Assembly (NCBI GenBank): GCA_963736975.1
Contig: CAVTQY010000001.1
Location: 2,356,001-2,420,000 of the forward strand
DNA: 64,000 nt
Origin: CAVTQY01 sp963736975
GTDB taxonomy: Bacteria; Pseudomonadota; Alphaproteobacteria; Acetobacterales; Acetobacteraceae
Reading direction: 5' to 3'
Under the pieces are notes generated by a model, which was given only the letters and a program-made list of their open reading frames with translations, searched no databases and was not told where the DNA came from. The number at the start of each line of letters is the position of its first letter. Positions within the stretch are counted from its first letter, which is position 1. Position numbers and translations under genes: made by a program. This document shows, piece by piece, positions 25,268 to 33,612 of this stretch.

Positions 25268-27520
25268 TCAACTGCACCGCGACCAGCCGCAATGCGGGCA
25301 GGTCAGGCAGCCGGCCTCCTTGATGAGACCGGGCTGGCTGCATCGGGGGCAGAACGATCCCGGCGTATCCCCGCTAGCAGTGGAGATCGGCGTGATCGAG
25401 ACTGTTTCCTTGGATACGGCCAGGAAACCCGTGTCGATCATATGCCGTTCCACGACGCCGCCGATCGCGGCGATCAGCGAGGGGACATAGCGCCCGTTGC
25501 TCCATTGCCCGCCGCGCGGATCGAACACCGCCTTCAGCTCCTCGGCGACGAAGCCGACATCGCCGCCGCGGCGAAACACCGCGCTGATCATGCGTGTCAG
25601 TGCGACCACCCAGGCGTAGTGCTCCATGTTCTTGGAGTTGATGAAGATCTCGAACGGCCGCCGCCCGCCGTCCTGCTTGATATCGTTGATCGTCACATAC
25701 AAGGCGTGCTCGCTGTCCGGCCAGCGCAGCTTGTAGGTTTCCCCGCTCAGCGTCTCCGGCCGCGCCGGCACGTCGCCGGCCGGCGGTGGGGGCGCCAACG
25801 CCAGCACGGATCCGGTGACCGCGTTCGGCCGGTAGGTGGTGCAGCCCTTGCAGCCGGCAAGATAGGCCTCGCGATAGACATCCTTGAACGCGTCGAAGCG
25901 GATATCGGCGGGGCAGTTGATGGTCTTCGAGATGGCGCTGTCCACGTGGCGCTGCAGCGCGGCTTGCATACGCACATGCTCGGACGGCGTCAGCGTCTGC
26001 GCGGTGACGAAACAGGGCGGCAACGCCGCCGCTTCTCCGAACATGCGCCGATAGAGCCGCACGGCGTGATCGGTCACCTCCTCCTCGCGCGTCGTGCCGT
26101 CCGGCTCGCGCAGCTTGCGCGTATAGGCGTGGGCAAAGACCGGCTCGATACCGGAGGAAATGTTGTCGGCCAGCAGCGAGATCGTGCCGGTGGGCGCGAT
26201 CGAGGTGAGCAGGCCGTTGCGTATCCCGTGCGTCGCAATCGCCGCCTGCACATCGGTGTCCATGCCGCGAATTGTCTCGCCGGCCGGATAGGCGTCGGGG
26301 TCGAACAACGGGAACACGCCCTTCTCCCCTGCGAGCTCGGTCGAGGCGAGATAGGCGTGGCGGTTGACCAGATATGCCCAGCGTTCGGCTCGGGCGGCGG
26401 CTGGCTCGGAGCCGTAGGTGAGCCCGCACATCATCAGGGCGTCGGCCAGTCCGGTTACGCCAAGCCCGATCCGGCGTTTCGCGTGTGCTTCACGCCGCTG
26501 GTTGTCGAGCGGGAAACCGGACACGTCGATTGCATTGTCGAGCATGCGAACGGCGACGGAGGTCAGTGCGGCGATCTCGGCCTCATCGATACGCGCCGCC
26601 GCGGTGAACGGATCGCGTACCAGCGCGGCAACGTTGATCGACCCCAGCAGGCAGGCGCCGTAGGGCGGCAGCGGTTGCTCGGAGCACGGATTGGTTGCGT
26701 GGATCGTCTCACAATAATGAAGGTTGTTGCGAGCGTTGATGCGGTCGATGAAAAGCACGCCCGGCTCGGCGTAGTCATATGTCGCGCGCATGATGCTGTC
26801 CCACAGCATGCGCGCCTTCACCGTGCGGTACACGTGTCCGCCGAAGACCAGCGGCCAGTCGCCATCCACGTCGAGCGCCGCCATGAAGGGGTCGGTGACC
26901 AGGACCGAGAGATTGAAGTTGCGCAGCCGCCCCGGCTCGCGCTTGGCGGCGATGAACGCCTCGATGTCCGGATGGTCGCAGCGCAGCGTGGCCATCATGG
27001 CGCCGCGCCGTGCGCCGGCGGACATGATGGTGCGGCACATCGCGTCCCACACATCCATGAAGGACAGCGGGCCGGAGGCGTCGGCGCCGACGCCCCTGAC
27101 AGGGGCGCCCTTCGGCCGCAGCGAGGAAAAGTCGTAGCCGATCCCGCCGCCCTGCTGCATGGTCAGCGCCGCCTCGCGCAGATGCGCGAAGATGCTGCCA
27201 AGGTCGTCTTCGATGTTGCCCATGACGAAGCAGTTGAACAGCGTGACACGCCGCTCGCTGCCGGCACCGGCCAGGATCCGCCCGGCGGGGAGGAAGCGGA
27301 AGTCTTCGAGCGCGGTGGTGAAGCGGTCCTCCCAGAGGGCCGGGTCGTTCTCCACGGCGGCCAGCGCACGGGCCACGCGGCGCCAGGTTTCCTCGATGGT
27401 GCCGTCGATCGGGGTGCCGTCGAGGCGTTTCAGCCGGTATTTGGCGTCCCAGATCTGGCGGGAGATCGGCGCCAGGGTGTCCGCAACGGTGGTGGGGGCT
27501 TCGCGGGTGATCGCGTCCAT
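25268..27520 (-). CDS. nrdJ: Adenosylcobalamin-dependent ribonucleotide reductase
   Basis: The class II (B12-dependent) reductase of about 750 residues makes deoxyribonucleotides without oxygen-dependent radical generation. Visible features include the active-site segment NPCSEQPLPPYGACLLGSIN with Cys and Glu, the specificity and substrate region FNCFVMGNIEDD, and a C-terminal CPRC/CPHC zinc-ribbon tail. The ATG at 27520 gives the usual N-terminus; a GTG at 27556 is possible. No cobalamin riboswitch was recognised in the short gap upstream. Confidence 0.95.
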   Translation of the reverse strand: MDAITREAPTTVADTLAPISRQIWDAKYRLKRLDGTPIDGTIEETWRRVARALAAVENDPALWEDRFTTALEDFRFLPAGRILAGAGSERRVTLFNCFVMGNIEDDLGSIFAHLREAALTMQQGGGIGYDFSSLRPKGAPVRGVGADASGPLSFMDVWDAMCRTIMSAGARRGAMMATLRCDHPDIEAFIAAKREPGRLRNFNLSVLVTDPFMAALDVDGDWPLVFGGHVYRTVKARMLWDSIMRATYDYAEPGVLFIDRINARNNLHYCETIHATNPCSEQPLPPYGACLLGSINVAALVRDPFTAAARIDEAEIAALTSVAVRMLDNAIDVSGFPLDNQRREAHAKRRIGLGVTGLADALMMCGLTYGSEPAAARAERWAYLVNRHAYLASTELAGEKGVFPLFDPDAYPAGETIRGMDTDVQAAIATHGIRNGLLTSIAPTGTISLLADNISSGIEPVFAHAYTRKLREPDGTTREEEVTDHAVRLYRRMFGEAAALPPCFVTAQTLTPSEHVRMQAALQRHVDSAISKTINCPADIRFDAFKDVYREAYLAGCKGCTTYRPNAVTGSVLALAPPPPAGDVPARPETLSGETYKLRWPDSEHALYVTINDIKQDGGRRPFEIFINSKNMEHYAWVVALTRMISAVFRRGGDVGFVAEELKAVFDPRGGQWSNGRYVPSLIAAIGGVVERHMIDTGFLAVSKETVSITPISTASGDTPGSFCPRCSQPGLIKEAGCLTCPHCGWSRCS

Positions 27521-27572
27521 CGCAGGTATATAGACGTTCAGGCGGGCGTCTTCCACCAGATGTAGGGGCGGC

Positions 27573-27704
27573 CTAATACGTCGGATACGCCCGGGGCCAG
27601 GTGACCTGGCTGGGCGGACCGGGCGGCTCCGGCGGTCCCTTCTTTCCGCAGGCCGCCAGCGACAAGGACACCACCAATGCCGTCAGCACCAGCAGGCGGC
27701 TCAC
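27573..27704 (-). CDS. lptM: LptM-like small lipoprotein
   Basis: The 43-residue ORF starts with GTG overlapping the argH stop. It encodes a lipoprotein signal ending in the lipobox LAAC, then GKKGPPEPPGP, the KKGP motif typical of LptM (formerly YifL), which assists LPS-transport protein maturation in the outer membrane. Location directly after argH matches the conserved argH-lptM-lysA order in proteobacteria, though lysA is not present here. Confidence 0.85.
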   Translation of the reverse strand: MSRLLVLTALVVSLSLAACGKKGPPEPPGPPSQVTWPRAYPTY

Positions 27705-29107
27705 AGTGCGGCCAACCATCGCGCCGCCTCGCGTGCCACATTAACCGGCGCGGTCCCGCCATAACTGGTGCGCGACGCCACTGACGCCTCGACGCTCAGC
27801 ACCGAGAACACGTCTGCGGTGATCCCTGGCTCGACGCTCTGCATCTCGGCGAGCGACAGGCCGGCGAGATCCACCCCTTTGGCCTCGGCCATCGCGACGA
27901 GCCGCCCGGTCGCGTGGTGCGCCTCGCGGAACGGCAGCTTCAGCACGCGCACCAGCCAGTCGGCAAGGTCGGTCGCGGTGGCGAAGCCGGTGCTAGCGAA
28001 CTCCCGCATGCGCGCCGTGTCCGGGGTCATGTCGCGCACCATGCCGGCGGTAGCGGCCAACGCCAGGGACCAGGCGGCGGCAGCGTCGAATACCGGCTCC
28101 TTGTCCTCCTGCATGTCTTTCGCATAAGCGAGCGGCAGGCCCTTCATGACCGTTAGCAACGAAACCAACGCACCGGTGACCCGGCCGGTCTTCGCCCGCA
28201 CCAGCTCGGCTGCGTCGGGGTTGCGCTTCTGCGGCATGATCGAGCTGCCGGTGGTGAACGCGTCACTCAGCCGGACAAAGCGATAGGGGGCGCTGCACCA
28301 GATCACGATCTCCTCGGCGAAACGCGACAGATGCATGGCCGAGATCGCCGCTGCTGACAGAAACTCCAGCGCGAAGTCGCGGTCCGACACCGCATCCAGG
28401 GAGTTTGCCATCGGCCGGTCGAAGCTGAGCGCCTGTGCCGTTGCCTCGCGGTCGATGCGGAAGGAGGTACCGGCCAGAGCCGCCGCGCCTAGCGGGCATT
28501 CGTTCAGCCGTCGGCGGCAATCGCCCAACCGGCCGCGGTCGCGGCCCAGCATCTCCACATAGGCCAGCATATGGTGGCCGAAGGTGACCGGCTGAGCTGT
28601 CTGCAAATGGGTGAAACCGGGCATCGGATCGCCGGCGTGGATGGCGGCGCGCTCGGCGAGCACGCGCATCAGGTCGGTCAGCTGCGCCGTCAGCCCATCG
28701 ATCGCCTCGCGCACCCAGAGCCGGAAATCCGTCGCCACCTGGTCGTTGCGGCTACGCGCGGTATGCAGCCGTTTGCCGGCCTCGCCGATCCTCTCTGCAA
28801 GCCTGGCCTCGATGTTCATGTGGATGTCTTCCAGCGCCTCGGAGAACGGGAAGCGTCCGGTCTCGATCTCCCGGGCGATGGCGTTCAGGCCGGCACTGAT
28901 GGCCTGCGCATCTTGCGCCGTGATCACGCCCGTCCTGGCAAGCATGGCGGCATGCGCCAGCGAGCCCTGGATGTCCTGCCGCCACAGCTTGCGATCGAAG
29001 CCGATCGAAGCATTGATCTCCTGCATGATCACCGACGGACCGGCGGCGAACCGCCCGCCCCATTGGGCGTTCGCGGGCGCGTTGCGGGGTTCGTGCGTAT
29101 CGCTCAC
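27701..29107 (-). CDS. argH: Argininosuccinate lyase
   Basis: The 468-residue enzyme performs the last step of arginine synthesis, splitting argininosuccinate into arginine and fumarate. The fumarase/aspartase superfamily signature SSIMPQKRNPDAAEL is present near residue 285, and the His-containing GFTHLQTAQPV near 160. It is divergent from a thioredoxin-like gene, and lptM overlaps its stop. argF and argD lie about 19 kb away in the same window. Confidence 0.96.
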   Translation of the reverse strand: MSDTHEPRNAPANAQWGGRFAAGPSVIMQEINASIGFDRKLWRQDIQGSLAHAAMLARTGVITAQDAQAISAGLNAIAREIETGRFPFSEALEDIHMNIEARLAERIGEAGKRLHTARSRNDQVATDFRLWVREAIDGLTAQLTDLMRVLAERAAIHAGDPMPGFTHLQTAQPVTFGHHMLAYVEMLGRDRGRLGDCRRRLNECPLGAAALAGTSFRIDREATAQALSFDRPMANSLDAVSDRDFALEFLSAAAISAMHLSRFAEEIVIWCSAPYRFVRLSDAFTTGSSIMPQKRNPDAAELVRAKTGRVTGALVSLLTVMKGLPLAYAKDMQEDKEPVFDAAAAWSLALAATAGMVRDMTPDTARMREFASTGFATATDLADWLVRVLKLPFREAHHATGRLVAMAEAKGVDLAGLSLAEMQSVEPGITADVFSVLSVEASVASRTSYGGTAPVNVAREAARWLAAL

Positions 29108-29119
29108 GGAGGCCTTGCG

Positions 29120-29662
29120 ATGATGGAAGCGACCCGCCGAGGGCTGCTGGCCGGAACCCTAGCGGCGGCCATGATGCCGCGCAAACCGAGTGCGGCGGCG
29201 ACGGAGGAGCTGGTGCGGCTCAAGCTGATCGAACCGCCGGTCGCGCCGCCCGATCTGTCCTTTACGGATGCCGAAGGTCATACACACACGCTGAAGGAGT
29301 ATGTCGGTAAAGGCGTGGTGCTGAACCTCTGGGCCACGTGGTGCGCGCCCTGCATCGCCGAGATGCCCTCGCTCGACCGGTTGGCGGGGACGCTCGCGGA
29401 TCGTGGCATCGTGGTGCTGCCGCTGTCCTCCGATCACGGCGGCGCGGCAGCGGTGCGGCAGTTTTACAAGCAACATGCGATCACCCGCTTGCCCGTGCTG
29501 CTCGACCCGGACGGCAATACCACCCGCGCACTCGGTGTCGGCGGCATTCCGGTGACTTTCATCATCGACCGCAAGGGGCTGGAACGCGCCCGTGCGGAAG
29601 GCAGCGAAGACTGGAACAGCGATGCCGCTGTGCAGCGGGTGCTGCAACTCTGCGGCGTGTGA
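29120..29662 (+). CDS. TlpA-family thiol:disulfide oxidoreductase
   Basis: The 180-residue thioredoxin-fold protein carries a twin-arginine-like signal (RRGLLAGTLAAA) and the redox motif WCAPC with cysteines at 75 and 78. The cis-Pro region GIPVTFIIDRKG is near 145. It is likely periplasmic and reduces or oxidises thiols, for example in cytochrome c maturation. GGAGG lies eight bases upstream of the ATG at 29120. Confidence 0.9.
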   Translation: MMEATRRGLLAGTLAAAMMPRKPSAAATEELVRLKLIEPPVAPPDLSFTDAEGHTHTLKEYVGKGVVLNLWATWCAPCIAEMPSLDRLAGTLADRGIVVLPLSSDHGGAAAVRQFYKQHAITRLPVLLDPDGNTTRALGVGGIPVTFIIDRKGLERARAEGSEDWNSDAAVQRVLQLCGV

Positions 29663-29736
29663 CCGTTCCGCGGCGCGTTGAATGAGGCGCGCGAACCATG
29701 TTAGTCGATTCGATCGCGACCGTAGGGGATCGTCTC

Positions 29737-29892
29737 ATGCGCTTCGTGGCCTTGCCGGTTTTACTCGCGTTGACCGGCTGCCTGAGCTTCAGTAGCAGCA
29801 ATCCGCCCCCGCCGGCGCCCGCGTCCACGGTCGTCCTGCCGCCCGGCACTCAGGTCGTTTGCGCGAACGGCGCCCTGCCGCCCTGCCGCTGA
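29737..29892 (+). CDS. Small proline-rich lipoprotein
   Basis: The 51-residue ORF has an 11-residue hydrophobic signal, a lipobox (LTGC), then a Ser/Pro-rich linker and a C-terminal VVCANGALPPCR with two cysteines. GGGGATC precedes the ATG. Its 3' half overlaps, on the other strand, the C-terminal extension of the DUF2459 gene, so one of the two 3' ends may not be coding. Confidence 0.5.
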   Translation: MRFVALPVLLALTGCLSFSSSNPPPPAPASTVVLPPGTQVVCANGALPPCR

Positions 29893-30522
29893 TTCAGCCT
29901 GCCTGACGCGGTCCATCACCTGGCCGGCGAATACGACGCCGTCGGCGCTGACAGGCAGGCCGGCGATGTGCAGCGCCTCGGCGGTCCAGGTGTTACAAGT
30001 GAATGCTGCGTCGTATGGGCCGGCAGCGGCGTAGAACAGGCTTCCGGGATAGGGTCCGTCGGCGATGGGCCGCGGTATAGCGGCACTGTCCTGCTTCAAA
30101 TACGATGCAATGAAAGCATTCAGCCGCGCGCGCCCGGCGGCGGACAACGGCAGGGACACCACATGCGCCGGCCCGAATGCGATTGCCGGGGATGTGCGCA
30201 AGCCGGTCACCAACATGGCCGCTTGCGATGGCAGCAACGCGCGGATCATCGTGAGCAGGTCGGTGTGATGCCCCATGTAGTACGCGCGTTCGCCGAAGCC
30301 GAATACCAGATACTGCGCGCTCGGGAAAGTTTGTCCAACCGCAGCGAGCCGTCCCCGCAGGTCGGGCACCGCGATCCCGATATCCGTGTGCCATTCGCGA
30401 TCTACCACATACACCGCCGTGACAGCCGGTGCGGTGCCTGGAGGCAGTGAAACCGTCCTCGAGCAACCGGCGGTCAGCCCAGCAGCGAGCCAGATAACAA
30501 TCGTCCTTATGCAAGACCCCAC
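29761..30522 (-). CDS. TIGR02117/DUF2459 family lipoprotein
   Basis: The protein has a lipoprotein signal (LAAGLTAGC) and the family-specific VYVVDREWHTDIGI, GFGERAYYMGHHTDL and FTCNTWTAEALHIAGLP. Its function is unknown. The expected end is near residue 210; another 42 Arg/Gly-rich residues follow to 29761 and look like read-through over the antisense lipoprotein ORF. Its GTG start overlaps the end of the patatin gene upstream. Confidence 0.8.
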   Translation of the reverse strand: MGSCIRTIVIWLAAGLTAGCSRTVSLPPGTAPAVTAVYVVDREWHTDIGIAVPDLRGRLAAVGQTFPSAQYLVFGFGERAYYMGHHTDLLTMIRALLPSQAAMLVTGLRTSPAIAFGPAHVVSLPLSAAGRARLNAFIASYLKQDSAAIPRPIADGPYPGSLFYAAAGPYDAAFTCNTWTAEALHIAGLPVSADGVVFAGQVMDRVRQAESAAGRQGAVRANDLSAGRQDDRGRGRRRGRIAATEAQAAGQRE

Positions 30523-32237
30523 GTCTTCAACGCGTCGTTCATCATGCCGATGATCTTGTCCGCCGCGGCGCCCTCGCCGGCCTGCGCGACCAGCCAGGCA
30601 ACAAAGCCCGCAAGCCCCGATCCGCCTTCATGCTGCACGACGGCGGCGAAACGCTGCTCGACCGCGGACTTGTATATGGCTGGGTCGAGTGCATGCACCG
30701 GCCAGGGATCCAGCGCCTCCGGTACGCGCGCATCGCCGCACAGGGGAATTATCGGCCGATACATACCGTCCGGGTATTGCACCTCATAATCGGCCAGCGA
30801 TACCCCGTCCCAGGTATCCTTAAACAGCGGGTTGCCCGCCGGCAGCACGAACACGTTGCGGAGGAAGTCCTGGCAGTTCTGTCGGCCGAGCAGGTAGTCA
30901 TGACGGCGGAAGGCAGCGCTGGCAAAGCCGATAAAAGCACTCAGTCCGGCGGTTGCCAGCGCGTCATCGCCGAGCTTGTCCCCGCGCGTCGCGGTGATCA
31001 TGAACCGGCTGAACACGCCGGGGTCGGCGGCCAATAGCAGGTCACGGGTGTCGTAGCGTGTCTGCTGCAGCACGGCGCCAAGAAAGCTCTCCGCGAGCGA
31101 GAGGAGATTGAGAGCGATGGTCCCCGTGGGATCGGCCTTGCCGGCGAACGGGTCGATCAGCAACACGGCGCGATTCGCTTTCATGCCGTCACGGGGATTG
31201 CGTCCGGAGATCCCGGCAAGCGCCGTCCGCGCCAACTCGATCGGCTCGTTGTCGGTGACGCCGCCATCGACGGCGAGGAACGCATAACTGTCCTGCAGGC
31301 CGCTATCGCCTTGCAGCACCGCCCAGTCCGGCACCAGCGGCAGGATGACCGACGCTCCGTTTTCGGTTGCGCTGGGAACCGCCAGCACACGGTAGCGGTA
31401 GTCCTCCAGCGGACGGTTCAGCCGGCGCGGCGGAAAGCCGATTGGGAAAGCCGAGGTGGCGCAGGCGAATTGACCGAAGCTCATCCAGTCGAGCGCGTTC
31501 GGCAGGCGAGCGTTCTCGAAGCCAAGCGAGAACTCGTCCGGGCGCAGCGCGTCGGGTGTGCTTCCGGGATAAACCACGGCGACGCGCACGTAATCGGCGT
31601 GGCTGACGAAGCTTTCAGAAAGATCGATTTCGCCGGCGGGACCGGGATGGCTGCCGAAATCAATGCGATACGGGATTCCGTTCAGGTTGGTGACGGTGAG
31701 GATCAGCCGCAGCGGCTGGGCGAGATAGCTGCGGGGCGTGTATGGCCCGAAGGCGGTGCTGACCAGATAAGCGGCGGCGCTATCGATCACCTGACCGTTC
31801 AGCACCGACACCGGGGATGCATTGGCGCTGATATCGCTGGTTTTCAGCATCGCATCGAGCGTGAGCCGGTTCACCCATGTATCGTAGAACGGGTTCTGCA
31901 CGGCGATATCCGGCGGCGTGCCGCGGGAGACGGGTGGGTAGCCGTAAGCCAGGGCGCGGGCTGCGATCGCGGCGTTCACGCCGCCGCCGGAGGTGCCGCT
32001 GATGACCCGGATGACGGACTTATGGCGTGGAATGCCGGCGTCGCCGTGATCGCGGCGAGCGGTCCACTCATTCAGCGCTTCGAACAGAAAATCGAGCGCG
32101 CCGGCTGTGTAGGCGCCGGAAGAGACAGTGCCGCCGAGCACGAGGGCAATTTCGAACGTATCGGGCGGCACCTCGCCGGGTGAGTCGAATAACTGAGTTA
32201 TCTCGGCGTCGGTAAGTGCCTGTGTGTTGACGGGCAT
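30507..32237 (-). CDS. Patatin-like phospholipase
   Basis: The 576-residue protein has the patatin catalytic features: glycine-rich oxyanion loop VLGGTVSSGAY near 33-43, nucleophile elbow GTSGG at 81-85, and the Asp of AVDGGVTDNEP near 322. The long C-terminal region is typical of the larger patatin-like family. No signal peptide is visible, so it may be cytosolic or exported by another route. The start at 32237 is chosen for GAGGCG upstream. The DUF2459 lipoprotein gene overlaps its 3' end. Confidence 0.88.
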   Translation of the reverse strand: MPVNTQALTDAEITQLFDSPGEVPPDTFEIALVLGGTVSSGAYTAGALDFLFEALNEWTARRDHGDAGIPRHKSVIRVISGTSGGGVNAAIAARALAYGYPPVSRGTPPDIAVQNPFYDTWVNRLTLDAMLKTSDISANASPVSVLNGQVIDSAAAYLVSTAFGPYTPRSYLAQPLRLILTVTNLNGIPYRIDFGSHPGPAGEIDLSESFVSHADYVRVAVVYPGSTPDALRPDEFSLGFENARLPNALDWMSFGQFACATSAFPIGFPPRRLNRPLEDYRYRVLAVPSATENGASVILPLVPDWAVLQGDSGLQDSYAFLAVDGGVTDNEPIELARTALAGISGRNPRDGMKANRAVLLIDPFAGKADPTGTIALNLLSLAESFLGAVLQQTRYDTRDLLLAADPGVFSRFMITATRGDKLGDDALATAGLSAFIGFASAAFRRHDYLLGRQNCQDFLRNVFVLPAGNPLFKDTWDGVSLADYEVQYPDGMYRPIIPLCGDARVPEALDPWPVHALDPAIYKSAVEQRFAAVVQHEGGSGLAGFVAWLVAQAGEGAAADKIIGMMNDALKTWGLA

Positions 32238-32389
32238 GGGTGCGCCTCGACAGATGTGCAATGGTTGCCTGACGGTTCGCTCGGGTCAAGATGATCGAGG
32301 GGCGATGATTGCAGCGCTGTGAAGCAGCTCACAGCTTCGCGCGGGGCCATGACGAATAGTGCGGCATCGGCAACCCGCGAGAGGTTCAA

Positions 32390-32689
32390 ATGCAACTTCG
32401 CGGCTTTGGAGAACGCCTGCGCACGCTGCACGATCGATTTTGGGCCGTGCCGCCGGTGCTTGTCGGGATGAGCGCGTTGATGGTCGGCGTGGCGACGGGC
32501 CGTATCGTGCTGCCGGCTCCGCCAGCTGATACCCAGGGCATCGTCTTGTCGCAGCTAGCCGAGGCGGATGGCGCGCTGTGCGCCAAATTTGGTTTCCCGC
32601 CGGGAACGGAGCGATATTCCTCCTGCAAACTCGAGCTGCAGGACATGCACCGCCGGGACGCGGAGCTGCAGTCGGTCAGCGAATTCTGA
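32390..32689 (+). CDS. Small membrane-anchored protein
   Basis: The 99-residue product has one hydrophobic segment (VPPVLVGMSALMVGVATG, about residues 20-37), then a soluble tail with Cys residues (LCAKFGFPPGTE, SSCKLELQDMHR). GAGAGG precedes the ATG. No family is recognised. Its stop abuts the convergent SirB1 stop, leaving no gap between them. Confidence 0.6.
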   Translation: MQLRGFGERLRTLHDRFWAVPPVLVGMSALMVGVATGRIVLPAPPADTQGIVLSQLAEADGALCAKFGFPPGTERYSSCKLELQDMHRRDAELQSVSEF

Positions 32690-33535
32690 TCAATGCAGCC
32701 GCGTTCGCAGCTCCTCCATCACCGCGCGGGCACGCGTCGCTGCTTCGCCTTGCGGCTCGATGGCGAGGAAGCGTTCGAAGCAGCGCAACGCCGCGGCGAC
32801 GTGATCGAGCCGCTGGTGCATCAGCCCTGCCTCCCGCCACAGCGCGGAATGGTCCGGAGCAACTCGCAGCATGTCCTCGGTGCAGGCTAGTGCACCGCGC
32901 AAATCGCCGGCATCGAGTCGGCGCGCCTTGATGTTGTTCTGTAATCGAATCAGGATAGCGCGTGCGTTCATCGGGCGCAGCACGCCCGGCCGCAACTCGG
33001 CGCGCTCGCCTTCGACCCGCTTGATCAGCGCCCGGAGGTCGCGCGCATCGAGCGCGACGCCGCCTTCGAACACGTCCAGCACGAGCTGCGATCCCTTGCC
33101 CTCCAACGCGAGGAGGAAATGCATGGGGAAATCCACCCCATGCGCGCCCCAGCCGGCGGCCCGCGCCGCGTGCAGCCAGACCACGCCCAGCGCGACGGGA
33201 AGCCCTTTGCGCCGCTCGATGACGCGGATGAGGTTGGCGTTGGAGGGATCGTCGTAGTTGTCGCGATCGCCGCGAAACCCATAACCGCCGACCAGCAGAC
33301 CACTGAGGGCCTCGGCGCGCACCGCGAGATCGGCGCCTTTGATGCGACGTGCCTGTGCCACCGAGTCGCGTGCAATCGCCGAAAGGTCCTCGCGCGCGGC
33401 CTCCCAATCGGCTTCGGGCGCATCGACGCGCGCGAGATGCAGTGCTGCATCAGCGATGTCGATTTCCGTATCGGGCAACAACCCGATGGCATCGAGCGCG
33501 GCACGCGGATCAAGTGGAGCGGGCACGGCGGACAT
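32690..33535 (-). CDS. SirB1 family protein (transglutaminase-like plus TPR)
   Basis: The 281-residue protein has the SirB1/transglutaminase-like region with NLIRVIERRKGLPVALGVVW and GVDFPMHFLL, followed by helical TPR-type repeats (LRCFERFLAIEPQGEAA). The family's role is unclear; it is often near peptide chain release and methyltransferase genes. The ATG at 33535 has a weak Shine-Dalgarno. Confidence 0.87.
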   Translation of the reverse strand: MSAVPAPLDPRAALDAIGLLPDTEIDIADAALHLARVDAPEADWEAAREDLSAIARDSVAQARRIKGADLAVRAEALSGLLVGGYGFRGDRDNYDDPSNANLIRVIERRKGLPVALGVVWLHAARAAGWGAHGVDFPMHFLLALEGKGSQLVLDVFEGGVALDARDLRALIKRVEGERAELRPGVLRPMNARAILIRLQNNIKARRLDAGDLRGALACTEDMLRVAPDHSALWREAGLMHQRLDHVAAALRCFERFLAIEPQGEAATRARAVMEELRTRLH

Positions 33536-33585
33536 GGCGTAAGTGGTACGGCGTTGGCCAGCGGGCCGCAAGCGGGCGCCCTCCC

Positions 33586-33608
33586 CCCGGTTCGCTACGC
33601 GAACCGGG
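33586..33608. repeat. Palindromic repeat, left part (split by IS481)
   Basis: CCCGGTTCGC (33586-33595) and GCGAACCGGG (33599-33608) form a 10-bp stem. Essentially the same hairpin, followed by a second one, occurs intact inside the acyl-CoA ligase gene (62308-62351). Here the second hairpin lies on the far side of the IS481 element. Confidence 0.7.
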
Positions 33609-33612
33609 TCCG

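Noticed and set aside
25292..27565. A 757-residue open frame opposite nrdJ
   Set aside because: Composition is Arg/Gly/His-rich with no recognisable domains. nrdJ on the other strand is unambiguous.
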